Source: Tritrichomonas musculus
Taxonomy: Eukaryota; Parabasalia; Tritrichomonadida; Tritrichomonadidae
Direction of reading: 5' to 3'
Length of the DNA: 64,000 nucleotides
NCBI GenBank assembly: GCA_039105265.1
Contig: JAPFFF010000010.1
Location: forward strand, 4,216,001 to 4,280,000
The position numbers and the translations under genes were made by a program. Under the pieces are notes generated by a model. The model was not told the origin of the DNA and ran no database searches. It saw only the letters and a program-made list of their open reading frames with translations. Each line of letters opens with the position of its first letter. Within the stretch, counting starts at the first letter, position 1. Positions 63,031 to 64,000 of this stretch are shown piece after piece.

Positions 63031-63770
63031 TTAAAATCGATATGGGCCATTATATTAGAAATCATCAAACATGATTAGTTTACTGATTTATTTTGAGTCC
63101 TAAGTAGTTATATATTTGCCACGATATGGGCCATTATATATAACTACTTCCTAGAAAGACTAGTTAGATTATTTTTTACATTTAATATATTTTTTTAAAC
63201 TTTTGTTTTTGGCATGAAATATGGCAAAAATATTGATATTGCGAATTTATAAATGTTTTTGTGTGTCTAGCATGAATTTTTTAGTTTTCTACTTATCTTA
63301 TTTGATATCTTTTAACAGATAATCCAGTTCATTAAAATAGTAAAAGAAAAAAGATCTTCCTGATATTTGGTAAATTTAAGTATACATAAATTAGCACTAA
63401 TACCTGAAATTTTAGATAATTTTATGACATTTGAAAATTATAGTTTTCTAATAGAAAATACAAATATGATTATATTTATTTTCATTCCTAATGGTTTATA
63501 CAATACATAACATTTGATTTTAAAGTTTTTGAATATAGATAACTAATCAATAATTTGGAATAATTGAAAAATAATCATAATTAAATATTGATAATTAGTT
63601 CGCAACTTTGATAATTATTATATTTATTAAATTAAAATCATATAGATGATTTAAATGTTGAGATAAATAAAAAACAAAGATTATAATATTGAATAGTTTA
63701 CACATTATGTTTTCTGAGTTTTAAAACCCTACTATTTATATTTTTACATAATTTTTACAGAGGCTACATA
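63031..63770. repeat. Terminal gene-free region; 18-bp direct repeat
   Basis: CGATATGGGCCATTATAT occurs at 63038-63055 and again at 63122-63139. Beside the second copy, AAGTAGTTATATAT and ATATATAACTACTT form an inverted pair. The rest to 63770 is plain AT-rich sequence. Confidence 0.7.
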
Positions 63771-63835
63771 CCGCCTAGCGGGCGTCGAGCGAGGCTGAGC
63801 GAAGTGAAACCGAGTCGAGACCCCGCGACTGGCGG
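63771..63835. ncRNA. Isolated GC-rich structured segment, possible ncRNA or hairpin element
   Basis: 65 bp with 46 G/C (71%) in DNA that is otherwise mostly A/T. CCGCC (63771-63775) pairs with GGCGG (63831-63835) and GCGGG (63778-63782) with CCCGC (63822-63826), leaving a purine-rich inner region with TCGA repeated. It has no match to tRNA boxes and no T-run terminator on either side. Strand cannot be assigned. It may be a structured RNA gene, a transposon end or a transferred fragment. Confidence 0.4.
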
Positions 63836-64000
63836 AAAAAATCGGTAAATCCTCAATAGCAAAATGTTTATCTAGAAATATTTGGATATTGGCATTCTCA
63901 ATTCCGAAAAATGTGTACTTTGGGATAAATAATGCAATTAATTTAAAAGAATATAGATCAAAATGATTTTTTAGACTTAATTGAATAAGAGATTTTTTTA

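Overview
Organism. The window looks like a trichomonad genome, most likely Tritrichomonas (inference). It is very AT-rich and its long reading frames are uninterrupted and rich in Lys, Asn and Glu. It carries DUF3447/ankyrin genes, ankyrin-kinase fusions, many TKL-like kinases and pseudokinases, a multi-pass class III nucleotidyl cyclase with a PAS domain, a cathepsin L-like protein and a GTP-type PEPCK remnant. Several genes have a TCA trinucleotide almost touching the start codon, which recalls the trichomonad initiator element.

Layout. 1-10853 (+): 3' part of a giant acidic repeat protein. 11055-11597 (+): small GyrI/AraC-effector-binding-like protein. 12171-14147 (-): coiled-coil kinase preceded by four single-ankyrin-repeat modules separated by conserved spacers of about 95 nt. 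14148-15655: two small transposon relics. 15656-16624 (+): cathepsin L-like protein that has lost its catalytic cysteine. 16739-18297: truncated PEPCK, tRNA-Thr and an esterase fragment. 19139-22402 and 24879-29314 (-): two DUF3447 genes, each followed by scattered single ankyrin repeats. Between them lies a TTAA-flanked element. 30387-39699 (-): a very large DUF3447/ankyrin/multi-kinase locus with a 12-residue tandem-repeat tail, which is interrupted by a Tc1/mariner-type element. 39918-40892 (+): zinc alcohol dehydrogenase-like protein. 41511-43420 (-): decayed TerD-like/kinase fusion. 43440-44660 (-): helicase fossil. 46759-51507 (+): membrane cyclase. 51970-54237 (-): MCM3. 55027-55824 (+): Mei2-like RNA-binding protein. 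57244-58635 (+): pseudokinase. 58832-59764 (-): Wee1/Myt1-like kinase. 59765-64000: gene-free, with nested inverted-repeat elements and one isolated GC-rich structured segment.

How it fits together. The intact genes point to cell-cycle and replication functions (MCM3, Wee1/Myt1-like, Mei2-like) and to signalling (cyclase, kinases). The rest is a fast-changing accessory zone of ankyrin, kinase and repeat proteins with small DNA transposons.

The most unusual structure is the recurrent one-ankyrin-repeat-per-module layout at three loci. The modules keep good ankyrin sequence and are separated by AT-rich spacers that contain stops but show no GT...AG boundaries. In the 13.5-14.1 kb array the spacers share a terminal stem with a compensatory base change. 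They could be non-canonical introns, a silent cassette store, or decay by shared ancestry. The sequence alone does not decide.
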